In this document: one piece after another, positions 13,056 to 27,961 of the stretch
Position numbering within the stretch: position 1 is the first letter of the stretch
How the letters are laid out: each line of letters starts with the position of its first letter
NCBI GenBank assembly: GCA_022113835.1
Contig: JAILWY010000010.1
Coordinates: 10,919,501 to 10,983,500 of the forward strand
Length of the DNA stretch: 64,000 nt
Direction of reading: 5' to 3'
Origin: Atopsyche davidsoni
Lineage: Eukaryota; Arthropoda; Insecta; Trichoptera; Hydrobiosidae
Translations under genes and position numbers: made by a program
The notes under the pieces: generated by a model
The model's input: only the letters and a program-made list of their open reading frames with translations
The model's database searches: none
Told to the model about the DNA's origin: nothing

Positions 13056-14924
13056 TAACAGTGAAAGTATGTCAATAATATAAAGTACTTTTGTTCTTAA
13101 GCAGCATATAAAAAATGTGATGATTTTATTGTTGTTTATTAATTTATTTTTTTTATCACAAATAGGTAAGAAAGAACTATATATCACATTTTTATAAAAT
13201 ACGCATATCATATGTTCACCCTTTTCAACGACTGCAAACGTTACATTCATCATTATTTTTTCTGAAAATAATTGGAATTGTATTTCTGCGTAGGAACTTG
13301 TGCACAGGGAAATGCGTTATTTTTTAGAATGGGGTGGAGCATTGTCGTCCCCCTGCCTGGGGTCTCGCGTGCAAGTCGCTGCAACAAGCAGTGATCCTGA
13401 AAACCCCGTCGCACAGAATGAATCTTAAAAGCGCAAGTCATTCACCTCTCAGTTTTATCAAATAATTTTAAGGTCTTTTTATACAAGGTTTCTGAGATAA
13501 GACAAACGATGCTGGAGTTCGTTTTAAACGACTAAACAAAAGTACTATTTTATTTTTTAAAAATTATGTTTTTTTTTATGGTTCAAAGAAATAAGCTTTG
13601 TACATCGGCATGCAATTAGCATGATCTTGTCATTTTAGGAAAATAAGGCTAAAATTAACTCAAGTATTATTGATGACTGTTTGAGTATATACTGAAATAG
13701 TTATTTGATGTAATTATTTAATGGACGCAATTATATGCGTAATTCTCAAGAATAAATATGAAGTAAAGCTAGTCAACAAATAAGAAATACTCGCTTTAAC
13801 GCTTCTAGAATATTATGATTGCGTAGATGATGACTACACGCGTAGGGATATCTCCGCTATATTAATTCAGATACACAAATATTTTAAGCAATGTTTGAGG
13901 GGTAAATACGACGACGGAGTCAATTTAATTATTTAAAATTAAGGGTGATGTAAATTTTATCTCGCTGTCTGACGAGGCGTGTTCATGTTGTGATTATAAT
14001 ATACGCTCGTCGTCTTTAAGTGAGTTTTCTGGTGTGTAAAATCAAAACATTGTGGAATAGATACCAGTTGCATGTTCACATAATATTGAAATGGAATCTT
14101 TTAGGCTATTATAAATAAATATCCCTTAAAAAATTTCGAATTTTTGCTGAACTTTAATTGGATATTGTGAGTTTTTTTAAATTATAGCTTTTACACTCGG
14201 CTCTTGTTTTTCATCCATCGATATATTTATAAATAAATAAATATCTTCATCTAAAAAATATGTTTATATTTTTTTAACATAATAAAATTTTAGTATATAA
14301 GAGTTGAATGCAGTATAATATATAAATTTATTTGTATTTAATAGGATCCTTACTCAGCGCAGCGCTCGGAAAACCATTACGAGAAGATGGCTTGCACCAC
14401 TCGTAAATTGCAGATGACGTTTTGGGTTATTATATACGAATCCGAAATGCATTAAACCGCATCTGTCCGAATTTCCATTGCACTTTGACGACAGCAGCGA
14501 AAAACAGACAAGCTCACATTTGCAAGCCAGTCAAACACACTTGTAGGTACACAAATACGACACGGTTAATTTAAAATAACAAAAATTACTGTGCAATTTG
14601 CAAATAGTTTAAAACATTGAGCGTAAATACTAGCAATGTTTGGTGTTTTTTGAATGAGATAAGTCGCGATTGCATACTATTTGTTCACAAACATTTTAAT
14701 TATGATTTTCATTGCAATATAAAATCACTATGCAAAATAAGCCATACTGTGGATATAAAGACAACGTGTTTCTTAAGTGTGTTCATATTAGAAAAATATA
14801 TTATTAATTGCATTATAATAAGGATAAAAAAAATTCACAAATATGTACAAATAACAGACAAAACGTTCTAAATATTATAAACCATTCTCGTGTGCTAGAA
14901 ATTAACTTCCATATGAATTAAATA
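13056..14924. other. AT-rich non-coding stretch between mariner and Tigger
   Basis: No coding exon or repeat recognised. A GC-richer patch with a short minus-strand frame lies at 13300-13440. Confidence 0.45.
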
Positions 14925-16343
14925 CACCTATACCTCGCTATACGGCCTTTCGCTAAAACGGCCCTTTTCAATTATGCCACGTTTTCGATATACGGCCTAA
15001 AATGTTTCGCTATAACGGCCAACAAAACTTTTTTTGATTTTATTTTGTTTACGAGCGTTATTCAGTGTGTGCTCATAGAGTGGCTGATTTAGACTTGTCT
15101 GTGAGTGTTTTGTGTACATATTTATTACTGATTGTTACACATTAACTGGAAAAATTGGAAATATCTAGGGACATTTTTGGTACGTAAGTACATATGTATG
15201 TATGTACAAATTAAAAAAATTTAATGTGTATTTTTTATTTAACTTATTTTAACTATTGATTATATGGATTGAGGACAATAACAAACGGAGAATGCCAATG
15301 AGTCAAATGATTATCCAGGAAAAAGCTTTAAGTATTTTAGAAAATTTGAAGAATGGAGATACTAATGAATCTCCTGAAGATGTCACATTCCAAGCAAGCC
15401 GAGGATGGTTTGAAAAATTTAAAAATAGATTTAATTTTCATAATTTTAAAATGAAAAGTGAAGCAGATAGCGACGATGAGGCCGCATTTAAGGAATATCC
15501 TAAAAAAAGAATGGGAATTATTGAAAGAGGTGTTTATAAACCTGCTCAAGTGTTTGACGTAGACGAAACAGGGCTTTATTGGAAGCAAATACCTGATCGC
15601 ACGTACATTTCAAAAACCGAAAAATCTGCGCCTGGTTATAAGGTGTCTAAAGAACGATTAACTTTGCTACTTGGTGCAAATGCTGCGGGTGATTTTAAGC
15701 TAAAACCACTTTTAATATATTTGTCCGAAAATCCAAGGCCTCTTAAAGGACTAAATAAAATAAATTACCCGTCATATGGAAATCCAACAAGAAAACTTGG
15801 ATGACTAAAGCTACTTTTAAGGATTGGTTCAAAAATCACTTTTGTACAGAAGTGAAAAAATACTTGCGAGACAATAACTTAACCAACAAGGCTTTGCTAA
15901 TTTTGGATAATGCACCAGGGTATCCTACTAATTTATCGGAGCTATCTGAAGAAGTCATGATTGAGTACCTTCGGAAAAATACAACAGCTCTGATCCAACC
16001 AATGAATCAGGGAGCAATAGCCACTTTTAAGGCATATTACCTACGCCGAAATTTCTGACAACTTATAAGGGAAACCGATGGTAAAGCTTCAATTAAAACA
16101 TTTTGGAAAAACTATAACATCAAGGATGCTGTTAACAGCATCAGTGAATCATGGAAGGAATTAAAATTAACAACAATGAACCATGTTTGGAAAAAAATAT
16201 GGCCAGAATGTGTAAAATGAATGTGAACCGATCCCATTGAATTTGTATGAATTTGTATTAGAATAATTGATTAATTATACGGCTTTTCGGTTAGCGGCCA
16301 AGTTTCGTGGAACGTATCTAGGCCGTAAAGGGAGGTATAGGTG
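14925..16343 (+). mobile_element. Tigger/pogo-type DNA transposon (inactive, internally deleted)
   Basis: A 1,419-bp element with TA duplications (14923-14924 and 16344-16345). Its inverted termini begin CACCTATACCTC and carry TACGGCCT a few bases further in. Further copies of a TATACGGCC / CTATAACGGCC motif sit in both subterminal regions, likely transposase-binding repeats. The interior encodes a CENP-B/DDE_1-type transposase without its N-terminal DNA-binding half. Confidence 0.88.
15256..16220 (+). pseudogene. Tigger/Jerky-like DDE_1 transposase fragment
   Basis: It begins inside the CENP-B-type HTH (WIEDNNKRRMPMSQMIIQEK), continues SRGWFEKFKNRF, then VFDVDETGLYWKQIPDRTYI (first Asp) and LTLLLGANAAGDFKLKPLLI. 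A one-base frameshift lies near 15755-15765. The next frame has LLILDNAPGYP (second Asp) and LIQPMNQGAIATF. Tigger proteins have QPMDQG here, so the third catalytic Asp is Asn. A TGA at 16056-16058 interrupts the frame, which otherwise continues to TGA at 16218-16220. The first N-terminal DNA-binding helix-turn-helix is missing, so an internal deletion joined near 15250. Confidence 0.9.
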
Positions 16344-18243
16344 TATTCAATCCTTAACTGTAACCATTACAGGGTCCAGATAATGAGTAGTCTTTAATCT
16401 AAATATCACTTAGATATATACACGATGGATGCACATTATGTATTGCTCAGCATGTGCTTGAAACAGTGCAATTGGCCAATTAGCACGTCAATGGTAACCA
16501 CAGTGCAGGTAATCCAATTAACATTATCAAAACGGTAATAAGCTCTGTAAATTAACCAATAACTAGTATTTAATTCATAATGAATTATTTTGAGTTTTGA
16601 GATGTTGTGTATTGTTTAAAAATAAATGCCAAAGTTTTTGTATATCGTTAAATATTATAAATAGTTTATTTGATTAATTAATTATACTCGAACAAGGTAA
16701 CGAACGACTTACTTTAAACAAATAAATATAATTAAACTACTTAAAACGAATATTTTTATGAACCTATCTTTTATCAAACCAGACATATCTGGTTTGATTA
16801 TCTGATTCAAAGTAACCATATAAATAAAGATTTGTAGGGTGAATTATATTTATGTTATAGTTCAGACATGACAAAAGGGAGCGTATCGATACACGAGTAT
16901 CAATTTAACATAAACGCAGACAATAGCGCAGTATTTGAGGATCCTGCGTGTCTACCTCACGAGCTCACTCGTTACTGCTAGGCTACCCTCACAGAGTACA
17001 TAATTCCACCCTCTTATACTAGGGTGAGTCGAGTGGACGGAGTGCTGATACGAGTAGGTACATTTACATGCTCTTTTGAATCCTCAAACATCCCCTCGTT
17101 GTTACTTCAAACCCAGATAGATTTTTACAGTAAATATAATTACTCTTTCAGGCGTTCACTTTTTAATTAATTTTTTTTATTATACTGATTTACATATTCA
17201 TTAAGCATTTTATTTAATACATTTTTTTCAAGTTATGGTAAACTAAAAATACATTTTTAAACTATTAAAATAAATATTTTTTTGTTACTAACAAAACGAT
17301 GAGCACAACGGTGCCGTACTCAAATACTTATAAAATGTAGATATTAATTTACACAAAACATAGGTATCCTTTATTAGATTGCACGTTGAATATTTATTCA
17401 AACTTATATTTCCATGGGAGGAGAACAGAATAAATAACGAGATGTTCTATTTTAAAATAAATGTATAAGTATGAAACATCGCCTCGTTTAATTGAGGTCA
17501 TTAAGTTATAATAAGAGCTTCATTTTATGTTTGATACTTATGTTCAGTTTGATGATGATCTGGAAGCGATGGGACGGTATATCCCCTCGGTAGCGACTGT
17601 TCACCCCCCGGATTGGCATGCAAGACGTAGCGGTCCGGGAGGCTCGTAAACATGCGGCGCGGTTTCATGGTTCTACGCTAAATCAATCTGTCTGAGTATA
17701 CCCAAATACCAGAATCCAACGTTGAATTTTTAACAGGATGCTTCTCTGAGATGTAGATTTGTAACCTTTTTCGAGTAGCAGCGTTTATACGGTAATATTT
17801 TACTCGGAACGTGTTACTTTACGAATAATGTTGTGAGGTTGATTGGTTTATCGTCATCATCAGCTATTGTCAATTTTCGGAATTAAATAGACGTCTTTCC
17901 TCAGAGGAGGTTGGTGCACACACTTCACACTTTCACTTAATTAAGTTTCCGCAAAATCAGTTTATGGCCCGGATACTTAAGCTCCAGACGTCAAACATCG
18001 TGGCGGGTCCTGTTGAACCTCACTAGCGCTTGTGTTATTAAGATACTTCCTACATTGCAACTTACTTTTGTTATCATAAAAAAGTAATTTTCTTTTACGA
18101 TTTCACTAAATAATACAATTCACCCACACATTTTACCAAGTACTCTCCTCTTATGACATTAAATATTATGTAATGACGCTTTTTTTCTTAATCGTTATTC
18201 CAGGAAGGTTAGCATCGATGAAATAAACTAAATATATTTACAA

Positions 18244-18483
18244 TCATGCAAAAGTTAAAAATTTAGGCTCGTGAACTTGATTTGATTGATAAATCGATAT
18301 TTATCAGCGATATTTACATTTAGATGACATGCAAATTATACATGCAAATTATCATGCTAATTATTTGCATTATCATGCAAAAGTTAAAAATTTAGGCTTT
18401 GAACCCTACCTCGTGAACTTGATATGATTGATACATCGATATTTATCAGCGATATTTACATTTAGATGACATGCAAATTATAC
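18244..18483. repeat. Tandem duplication, unit about 100-110 bp
   Basis: TCATGCAAAAGTTAAAAATT begins both units (18244 and 18373), and both end in GACATGCAAATTATAC. The second unit has 12 extra bases (ttgaaccctacc). ATGCAAAT octamer-like and ATCGAT motifs recur. Confidence 0.75.
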
Positions 18484-21400
18484 AAGCCGGCCAATATCGT
18501 GGTTTTACTTTTTTATTAAAATACATGGACGCAAAACTATGAATTTTGCAAAAACAGTATGTTGCCTCATAAATAGTTCATTTAAACCTCATCATTAGCT
18601 AGCCTCGCGTGTATTGCATGCCCTCAGCGAATGTCACAATCCAACAGTTTATCTCACATTGATTACACAATATTCTATTTTTTTAAATTTATGATAGATT
18701 TCAATTCAAAATTATTAAAAACAATATTTCTTTACATAATACTCATTTTTTTATATTTTTATATAATTTTTTAATAATTAATTTCATCATGCAAATACTA
18801 AAATTACATAATTTATAGTTACATCACAAAGGTTAAAAATATACTAACATCGATTCCTGCGTTGGTAACTGCTGAACTGTGGTAAGGAATAGTTTTGAAA
18901 CTTGAAGTGGAGAAGATGTTCCAAATACCACCAATAGTTTGATGAGTTTGATCTTAAGATACTTACGAAAATCGGACTATAGATACATACAAAGGTCCAT
19001 TGTTTGTCACATAAGCATTGTATTAGGTCAAGTATGTTAATATAACAAATTCCATAAATCCAAACTATTGCAAACTTTGTAAAACCTTGATTATCTAAAC
19101 TGTAGAACATTGTCTTAGGCAATTTTGAACAGAATCATAACACTGAGCTGTTTTCTATTCTCACTAAATTCACTATTTATTTTTATATGATAATATTATA
19201 AAATAAAATTATTTATTTCGATTCGATTTCGCTGGATTTCTGATTGCGTCGACGCGAATCATTTATCTCGTGTATTTACCAAGCATGTAAGTAAATTCCG
19301 AGCATAATGAGATGCAAGTTATTTCCTATTATTTCTGGTGGGAACATAATTGCCTTTGGCTATGACAACTGCGCGCGGCGAATAAATAACGGCGGCGCTC
19401 TGAACACAAGCCAGGAAGCCTCCAATGCACAAATTAATCAATGGTGTTGTTCGGTGACTAGTGTCTCGCAGGGTATTTGAATACCGTCCTCTGTTGTTTC
19501 GGAATATTCCATTTACATGGCATTTCCTGCCTCCGGCTGGGCCCTGTCCCGGAGGGTCAATCAGAGGCCATACACTTTGGAGCTCGCGATTTTGGCAGCG
19601 ACAGAACTGAAATGTGATCAATCAGCTTATAAATATTTTTTTAGAGACAGTTGAAAAAAGTTAAAAAAGAAAGTATAAAACAAAAGTTCAGATTTAACGT
19701 AAATTGGCGTAAGATTTCAGGATTTGGGAAATTTATTTCGTCATTTTGATGATAGGCGTAAATATTTGTGATTCCCTAATTCTATAACAATTAAATGCAA
19801 ATTCATCGTCAGTTGCTGAAATATTCTTCACATTTCGTAAGTAGTAAATAAATTTTTATCTGTAAATATTTGTGAGTTTGGCTTGATATTAAGTTTCACT
19901 TAGCATATTATTTATAATGACTTTTTCGTCAGTAAGTAAATTCAATTGTATCTAGGAAGAAATGTCGAATTGCATTTATCTGTAACGACCAACCTCGTCG
20001 GGCATGTCGATAGCGAAAGCCCAGAAGTTTGTTTTTGTGCAGTGTAGTTGGTTTAAAGCTCAAGTTTCGAAAAGCTTTTGAGATGTGAGTAACTTTGTAG
20101 GAAACTGTAAATTTTGACCGCTCTTTTAATTATTACATACAGGCTAACTTGCAAACCTTGTATTGCCTCTAAATTCAGCATTGAATGATATCAAAATATT
20201 TTAAGAAATATATTTTCTGGTTTTAAACAATATAGCGACTGCCAATTTACCTACATAATAATATGCATAGATTAAATATAGTAACCGTGATATTTATTCA
20301 GTGTATGTAGGTAGTATAATCTGTGTATATTGGGAGTTAACTTAATATTTTCTTGCATCATTATTTATCTAAATATTTATAGTAAATTATTTCGCTGATT
20401 CATTTATTCTTCTAGAACAAAGCGGGGATTAATCTAAAAACGGCCAGTAATTGCGTAACAAACATGTCATATTCATTTTGGTATTTCATTAAGTTCATAG
20501 ATTCACTGCAAAGCATGATAATAATATTTTATATATCCCATTGAATCAAAACACTTACAATATTAAAGAATTATGTAATATATTAATAAATATAAAATAA
20601 TATTAAGTTACCTCATAAAATAAATTAATTTTAGTTTTGATTCCAAAATGAACACTGCATAAGTGTTGTGTATGCATTGCACTTTAATGTTTCATTATAA
20701 TAGTCTCCGTGTTTATTTTTATGCCTTTTCAGGGAAATAAATTGATGTGCTACTTTTATAACCAAACATATAACCTACATATTTGGTAAATATTTCTCAA
20801 TATTTATTTCAGAAACAGAAGAGCTATTTTTACATATATTATATTCATAGTAATCTCTATTCACGCCATAAATTTGTAAAAGCACATGTAAAGGCAGTTT
20901 TCTGAAAAAGATTCCAGACAGGTCAACAAGTAGCAGTAAATAAATTTTATTACACAGAGCACGTTTTGCCTTTTCTGGTACAGACATTAGGCTTTATATT
21001 AACTCCCTTCGTTCAAAAACGATATTCTGGTTCATGTAAAAGCTACTGATTTTTAAACGGAGTAGTGAACGAAACAACTATAATTCTGCAAAGTCAAAGA
21101 ACCTAAAGAATACAAAATGATATTTTTAGTTGACGTACAATAAATATTCGTAATTAAGTAGTTTAGGCAACATACTATCTTCACATTTCTGAAGATTTTA
21201 TGGCTTGGAAAATAATCCAAGTTCAGTTAAATATATCTGTGCTCTATAAACAAAATATTCGGTGAGTTATCGTAATATTTTTTCTTTGACTTTCAAATAA
21301 TATATATTCTCATTTTAACATGAATTTAAATATACATCATTGAATATTTTACAATCGGAATTTTTTAAATAAAGCACACTGCTTGTAGGTTGTTTTTTTA

Positions 21401-24400
21401 TATAAAATATAGTCAATATGCCGCAATGCCATATTTGTCGTATAACCTAAATCTGCTTAATCCTAAAATACTTCAAAACAACTATTTAGATGTAATAAAA
21501 TAATTTTTCTATTTTTATACGTAATGTTTATGCATAACGCATTTGGTTTTGAAGCGGGCTTACCTCACTGCTAAATTTGTGAAGTTCCGAAAATTTATTC
21601 TTAGATCGTATCAAATACATTTTTGTCTCCTTGTGACCTAATTTGTGGTTGTTTTCTGCGTACATAAATACATGTATTGTTTATTAAAGCTTATAACGTT
21701 CACGGCGTGAATATTTGAGAGCGTGCCGGTACCTGGTCGGTCCAGAAGACCCAACACTCGGAAAGTTTCCCACAAAATAGAGAAGCTCTCAGGGTAGTAT
21801 TAACCCTGCACTGACCGCACAAAGAATAGTAGGGGTGTACTGGTCAGATAAGCCGCCGGGGTGTGCTGTGCCAGGTACATACTGCGATAAGTGAGGATGT
21901 TGGTAATGGTCGAATTCGCCGAAGATTCTGGTGTGCGCCGGGAAATTTAATGTTCGTTTTTGGCGGTAATCGATTTAAACTACCATCTGGAGGTACAGCG
22001 GGGAGTATTTCAGTGTGTTTTCAAGTAAATACCTCTGAATTTATCGGAAATAAGATGTGCTTTAAATCTTTTTTATCCCGTATTAAAATAAAATCGTTTC
22101 CATTTAAAACATGCATTAAGACAGGTTGTGTAAATACTTTATAGTGAGTTATTGATATTTATTCATGCAATCATTTAAGACCAGAGAGATAAATATCTTT
22201 TTTTTTATTGAGACCGTGTTATTAATTATAAATTATAAGTGTTCATCATTTATTAGTTAATAAAAATATTTAAACATAATGAAATCGTCAGTATTTGATT
22301 GAGTCAAATTTCACCTTTTTAAATTAATAAACAGTCCACGAACAATAATTCTGTGAAATTAGGGTTAAAAAAGTCGCGATAGGCTGCTCTATAACCAGAA
22401 AGTACCTCTTATCGTGGACTACCGTCCCCGTAACAATAATCACAAATTTCATCTCTAGGGGGTGGGGACGGGGTGGGTATGGCCGGGTAATTGATACGCG
22501 CGGCTATCATCATCAACAAAGGCAGACACAATAACCATGGCGCGTGGGGCCCACTCCATTGTTTGCATGTGAATGGAGCATTATAATTGGGGTGCCTGAT
22601 TTTCGGCGTTTAGCAGACCGCCAGGATCAAGAGGATAAAGTCATCTTTAGACTTGAGATGTGTTGGTAATAAATTAACTCTATCAAAAGGAATCCTTCGC
22701 ACATGTGGTGGACTCAAATATTATCATGGTATATAGGAAATTCCCTTTGGATGTAACATATTTTACGTTCAACGTACTCTATGATATCAAAAATTAGAAT
22801 ATACAAAAATTATAATTTATAAAATACATATTTGTTAAAAATATTGATTTATCCGTGGTCATAAATTTAAAAAATTTGATTATTTAATATACAAATTTAT
22901 CTAGACCAAAAATGTAATTGTATACATAAACATAAAATACCTCAATATTACTCATTGTCAATTAAACTCAATTATTTTATGACTTTTTTCTATGTAATCA
23001 AAAAAACAGCATTGCAGTATTTTTTTTAAAAATAAAATATAGTTTATAATATTTTTGTAAGAATCAAGAAGTTACAATAATAATAACTCATCGAAGACGT
23101 TTTTCAATTATAAATATGTATAATGTGTGCATTGCATATAAGATTTTTTATAGAGCACTTAAAATAAATCCGTGTGATGATCTCTCGAAGATGGTTTAAA
23201 TGTAAAATACACAATTTTTATAGTGTACTAGCAATAAACGGCACAAGTGTTTCTAAAATGTACGTTTCAAAAGTATAAGAAATGGATTTTTTTGTGAAAA
23301 CAAATATGGTCACCCTACACTAGTAGAGATTCTTACTGAACCTTCGTGTAAAGCCGACGTTACACTGCGTAATTTTCAGGTATACCACTGTAATCAAGAA
23401 TGATACGACCCGTCTTTGCATTCTGTTTATGTGAAATACGAAAACCACCTGTAATGCGCTTAGAGTAATATATTGTTTGTATTACTTGTGCAACGTTTCA
23501 CATAATTGGTACTTTCATATCATCAAAACATACGTTAGCAAAATAAGAATAATAAAATGTTCATATTAATGGTAAAACCATGTATTAGAGAAAGGATATA
23601 TTGACGTTTAGTTTTATTTTATGGTCTTATAAGTTTCTAGATATTTCATGTAAATTTTTCAATAAAGTCAAACTTAATGCAAATAATTTGAGGTTTATTT
23701 GCAAAGGTGTTGACATTTCTGACATTTGAGTATTTTGCCATTCATATATGGGGTTTGATTTAAAACTTATGCATCAATCAAATAAAAAACTATATTATTA
23801 ATAAAATTATTTAGAATAAGTAAACTTTTAATAAAAAAAATTCTTACATGATATAGTAGTCACATATAATAGTTAGTATATATTTTCCGCATCTTTTATA
23901 AAAAACAAAAAAATACGTAAGTGTCAAGAACAACCATTAATCTTTAAATTAACTTAAAGTATAGCGTCCCTAGAGTATTTATAAATAGGTTTAATGTTAT
24001 TATCACTTTAATACTCTGTGTATTAAAACAATAAGTTGGCTGCAGTGATATCGCGCGGAGCCACTCAAAACACTACAGTGTAGCCATTCGCAGAACACCA
24101 AAGTTCTTCCGACGTCGAGATTAAAGAAGTTTATATTGTCTCAGATGAGAAGAAAGAAGATGGGGGAAGCAAGTCGGAGGGACGAATAGTGCCGGAGGAA
24201 ACTAATTGCACGACAAAAATACACTTCGGGTTCAATTTGTCCCCTCTACGGACGACGGACTAATACCATTAATCCGGTCATTGCGAATAATACCGGTGAC
24301 TCCTTGTATATTTATCTTGACCCGAAATTAAGAAAAAACAAACACACTTCTTAAAACAAGGCTTTCAGGGTAGCTTACATACTACCTCAATACTCAATAA

Positions 24401-27400
24401 TATATTTTCACTAAAGCTAACAAATTTCAGTGTTATTATTATAACACTGAAATTATATAGTAGTGTTATTATATAGTATTTCATTATTTTTTTAATGACT
24501 TGTTAAGTCTCCGGAATTTCCATCATCAATTAAAAAAAAGGAAACTTGAAACCAATATATTGATATATTTTCCTTCATTATGTTGTAAATTATTACAAAA
24601 TAGAAAGTTTTAGTATGTTTTACATATTTGAGACGATCTTGACCCCGCGGCCAATAACAAGTGCCACGCCACGTGGCGGTTGCGAATCATTCGTTTCTTC
24701 TTATTGTAAAATTATTCAGAAAATAAATTTATAATATATTTCTCAGAAAGTAATTTCAATTCATTACTTACTCATTAAGGAGTTAATTTTAGCAAGCCGA
24801 TCTTTAACATTGTGAAGCTCTTTTGAGGATGCGATAAACATTAATGAAAATAAAATTATAATCATAAATCTTATTTGATTTGTGTTGATGTTTTTGTAAA
24901 AAATATATTAGATTCAATATTGTTTATCTACAACTCAATAAGCAGAATAGATTGAATTGAAATTGGATTATTCATCTTACCATATAACTATTAATACGGA
25001 TCTCCTTTATTTTTTTATGGATGTCAACACAAAATGAATTATTAAATATCATCAACGTCTGAAAACAGATATGACAAATTCATTTTTCATATTTTGTTAT
25101 AAAATTATATAAATAGTCATTTTATATTAACATTTGACAGCAAAGTACGTATAATATACCCATTAACAAATACGGATCCGTAATCAATGAATATTTATTG
25201 ACAGTGAATAATAATATTATTGTCTCAGTAAAATCTAAAGAAATATTTTCTGATAATAAATTAAAGGCACGATGCCAAAAAAAAACCTTATATGGAGCAA
25301 CATTGTTGTATTTGACGACCCATTTTCTACCAATCACAACGCTCCTCTTGGAATTCTGATTGATCGCACACATTAGGTGAAGATAAGGACCTAATTATAT
25401 GCCAAGAACGGGAACCATGATATCTCCAATCAACACAAGATCAAATGGCCGTACGTGCGTGTCTGTTATAATGATATAAATTTCACTAAGCAAAGAAAAT
25501 GAGCTGAATTTACTTTAAACACCTGAGAACGAAACTTATGCAGTCGAAAAGGCAACCACACTTATATAGAAAGTAACATTCCGATAAAAAAAAAATTATT
25601 GATATGTGCCTATATATATTTGTGTGTGTATAAAGTTTTCAGATTTTCTATAATCAAATGAACAAATGCCCCATATAAAATTAAATTTTCCCTTAAATAA
25701 ACATAAATTATGACAAAATAAACACCGTGATCTTGGATCTTTTTTGTTTGCGCAAAATGTTGGGTAAATTTAATCCTTTTCGTGTTCCGTGCTCGAGCGA
25801 TGAGAATAATCAATTGTTGTTATGCTAACAATCCAGGTTGCACCTCCGGACTCCCGCTTCTGAAAAAGAACTAATGGAACCAATCCCCAGCGAAGACGTT
25901 ACGTTCTGTTCTGCTCCCTGGAGAGCGCAAGGAGTAATAGATTGATTTATCACAAGAGTTCAATGCTAAAAGAATCTCTTTCTTCAAGCAATCAATTGAT
26001 TCGAATAATTCCTTTGCCCACTCGTAACACTTTAGATAAACTTTTTTTCTTATTTACGATCCGAGCAGATATTAAAATAAAATATGTTCTTGCTCTTGCT
26101 TTAAAACAAAACTTACTGTTGGCAACACTTAATTCTTTTTATAAAGATATTTTAAGTTTTTGTTAAAATATATTTTACATAAGAAACATAACGCCATCTA
26201 TGAAGTTTATTGAAATCTACTTTTTATTTTCGTCCAAGGATGTCCCATTTTCTTTTTTTTTAATACTGACCAACAATGAATCATATTCAACAAAACAGTT
26301 ACGCAAAATTTCCAGTAAAGAGTTTTTTTAGTGTATCAAACAAAACCGGTTTCTAATATTATAACGCCTATTTTCGACATCTTTTGATGGACGATGTTAG
26401 TAGTGTTATAAAGGTTCGCGTCTTAGCTCGCAGCGCCAGTTTCAAACTCGAATGACAGGATCTGTCATAAACATATTAATCATGATGAAACTGGCATATT
26501 TTTTGAAGAATCAGTTTGCCAACCCTCGGCCTCCTGTGCAGGGCGTAAAGCAAAGGACGCGGCGCCGCTGGGGGCGCGCGACGGCAATATTGTCGTCATA
26601 ACTCAGCCGGGGGGTAGGCAGCTGATTTATAATGGGTCCGCGGCCGCCGAGTTGGGCACCGCTGAACAGAGTAGTCATTTTAAAGGTTATTATAAAGTAT
26701 TGCGTAAGAAAATTTTACGGCTCTTCTTAATTGGTAATTCAATATTTCATCTTCGAAAATAAAATAAATACACTTAGGAATACAATTCATTTTTCAACGT
26801 ACAAGCAAGTCTTTGTTAATTTAAACCAGACAGAATATCTTTTTTCAATTAAACGGCCAACGTTGATGGGCAGATAGGCCTCTTTTTATTTAAAAAAAAA
26901 AACATTTCAGGGTTTGTACTTTAAATTTTTATTCTGAGGCCATATTACTGGCGGTATCATTTATTCAATACATTCAAATACATTATTATTCTGAAGTTCC
27001 TTTCATTCGACGCCAAGGAAATTTTTTCTGAAACTTTTGTTGAAAATTTATACAAATGTAAAGTGTGTTTCTCATATTATTACACACTTAGCAAAGAATG
27101 ACGTTCAATGTTATGATATAAATTATTTGTCTGGTAGCATTGCGTGTTGCAAAAGCAATAATCATAATTTTCTAGGTACAGATTATTAATTTGATTCATT
27201 TCGCTTCCGTGTCCGAAAAGTATTAAACTTCGAATCATGTCTAGAGAACAAAGGAGAAAACATTTTTATAAATTAAGGGCACATCCCAAATAATAATTTT
27301 GATATTATGTTTCATTTTACTCAGTAATAGCAATGAAAAGACTTTTTATTAAAATAATTTTAATACACAGCAATTTGGGGTACGTATTTGTATTATTGCA

Positions 27401-27657
27401 TTACTATGACTACGTAAATGTGATCCGCGTTACAGCACACCTACCTTTAAACTGTGTTCAGTGATAATTATTTTTTTTAATTGCTGTTATAAATCCGCAC
27501 AAAAAAGATGTAAGTGCACAGCAAATAGAATTATTCAGGCCCGCTGGCCGGCGATCACTTCCCGGGAGTCCGCGGCCTTATGTTTCCGCCGCTCCTGCCC
27601 TCATCCCTGCCCGGGTGTATTATTTTTCATCGTTTGTCTGGGCGGCCAATTTGTCTC

Positions 27658-27692
27658 GGGGAGGGCGAGGGCGAGGGCGAGGGCGAGGGAGG
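27658..27692. repeat. GAGGGC hexamer repeat in a GC-rich block
   Basis: About five tandem GAGGGC units inside the GC-rich block 27540-27800. Open frames of Arg-Ala and Gly-Glu here are repeat artefacts. Confidence 0.8.
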
Positions 27693-27961
27693 GCGGGGCG
27701 GCGCCCTAATGCGGGGATTTGGGCTGGCGGGCACCTGGGGCGGCCCCGCGATAAAGCGCCTCCGCCGTGTGGGTGTGGATTCGCATTTGCGTGCTCAGCG
27801 GTGACCGCGAATATTCCGTGAGCTCACATTACACACAAGCGCATTTGTGCGTACATTTCTTTGCTTTATTTTTGCAATATGTTTTTTCGCTTTCAGTTAT
27901 TACTATATGCGGTGAAGTTTTATTGAATACCCTTAGTGTTTTTAAAAAAATACATTTTTTT

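Larger units (their letters stand above)
16344..27961. other. Gene-free AT-rich DNA with GC-rich islands
   Basis: Apart from the tandem duplication at 18244, I see no gene. GC-richer patches stand out at about 16920-17060, 17560-17690, 19340-19610, 21720-21990, 22450-22640, 24040-24300, 26510-26680 and 27530-27800. None has a convincing coding frame with splice sites; they are candidate conserved regulatory elements. Confidence 0.45.

Noticed and set aside
27461..27821. Three overlapping frames over the GC-rich block
   Set aside because: They come from the GAGGGC repeat and GC-rich composition; the frames disagree and none has a domain.
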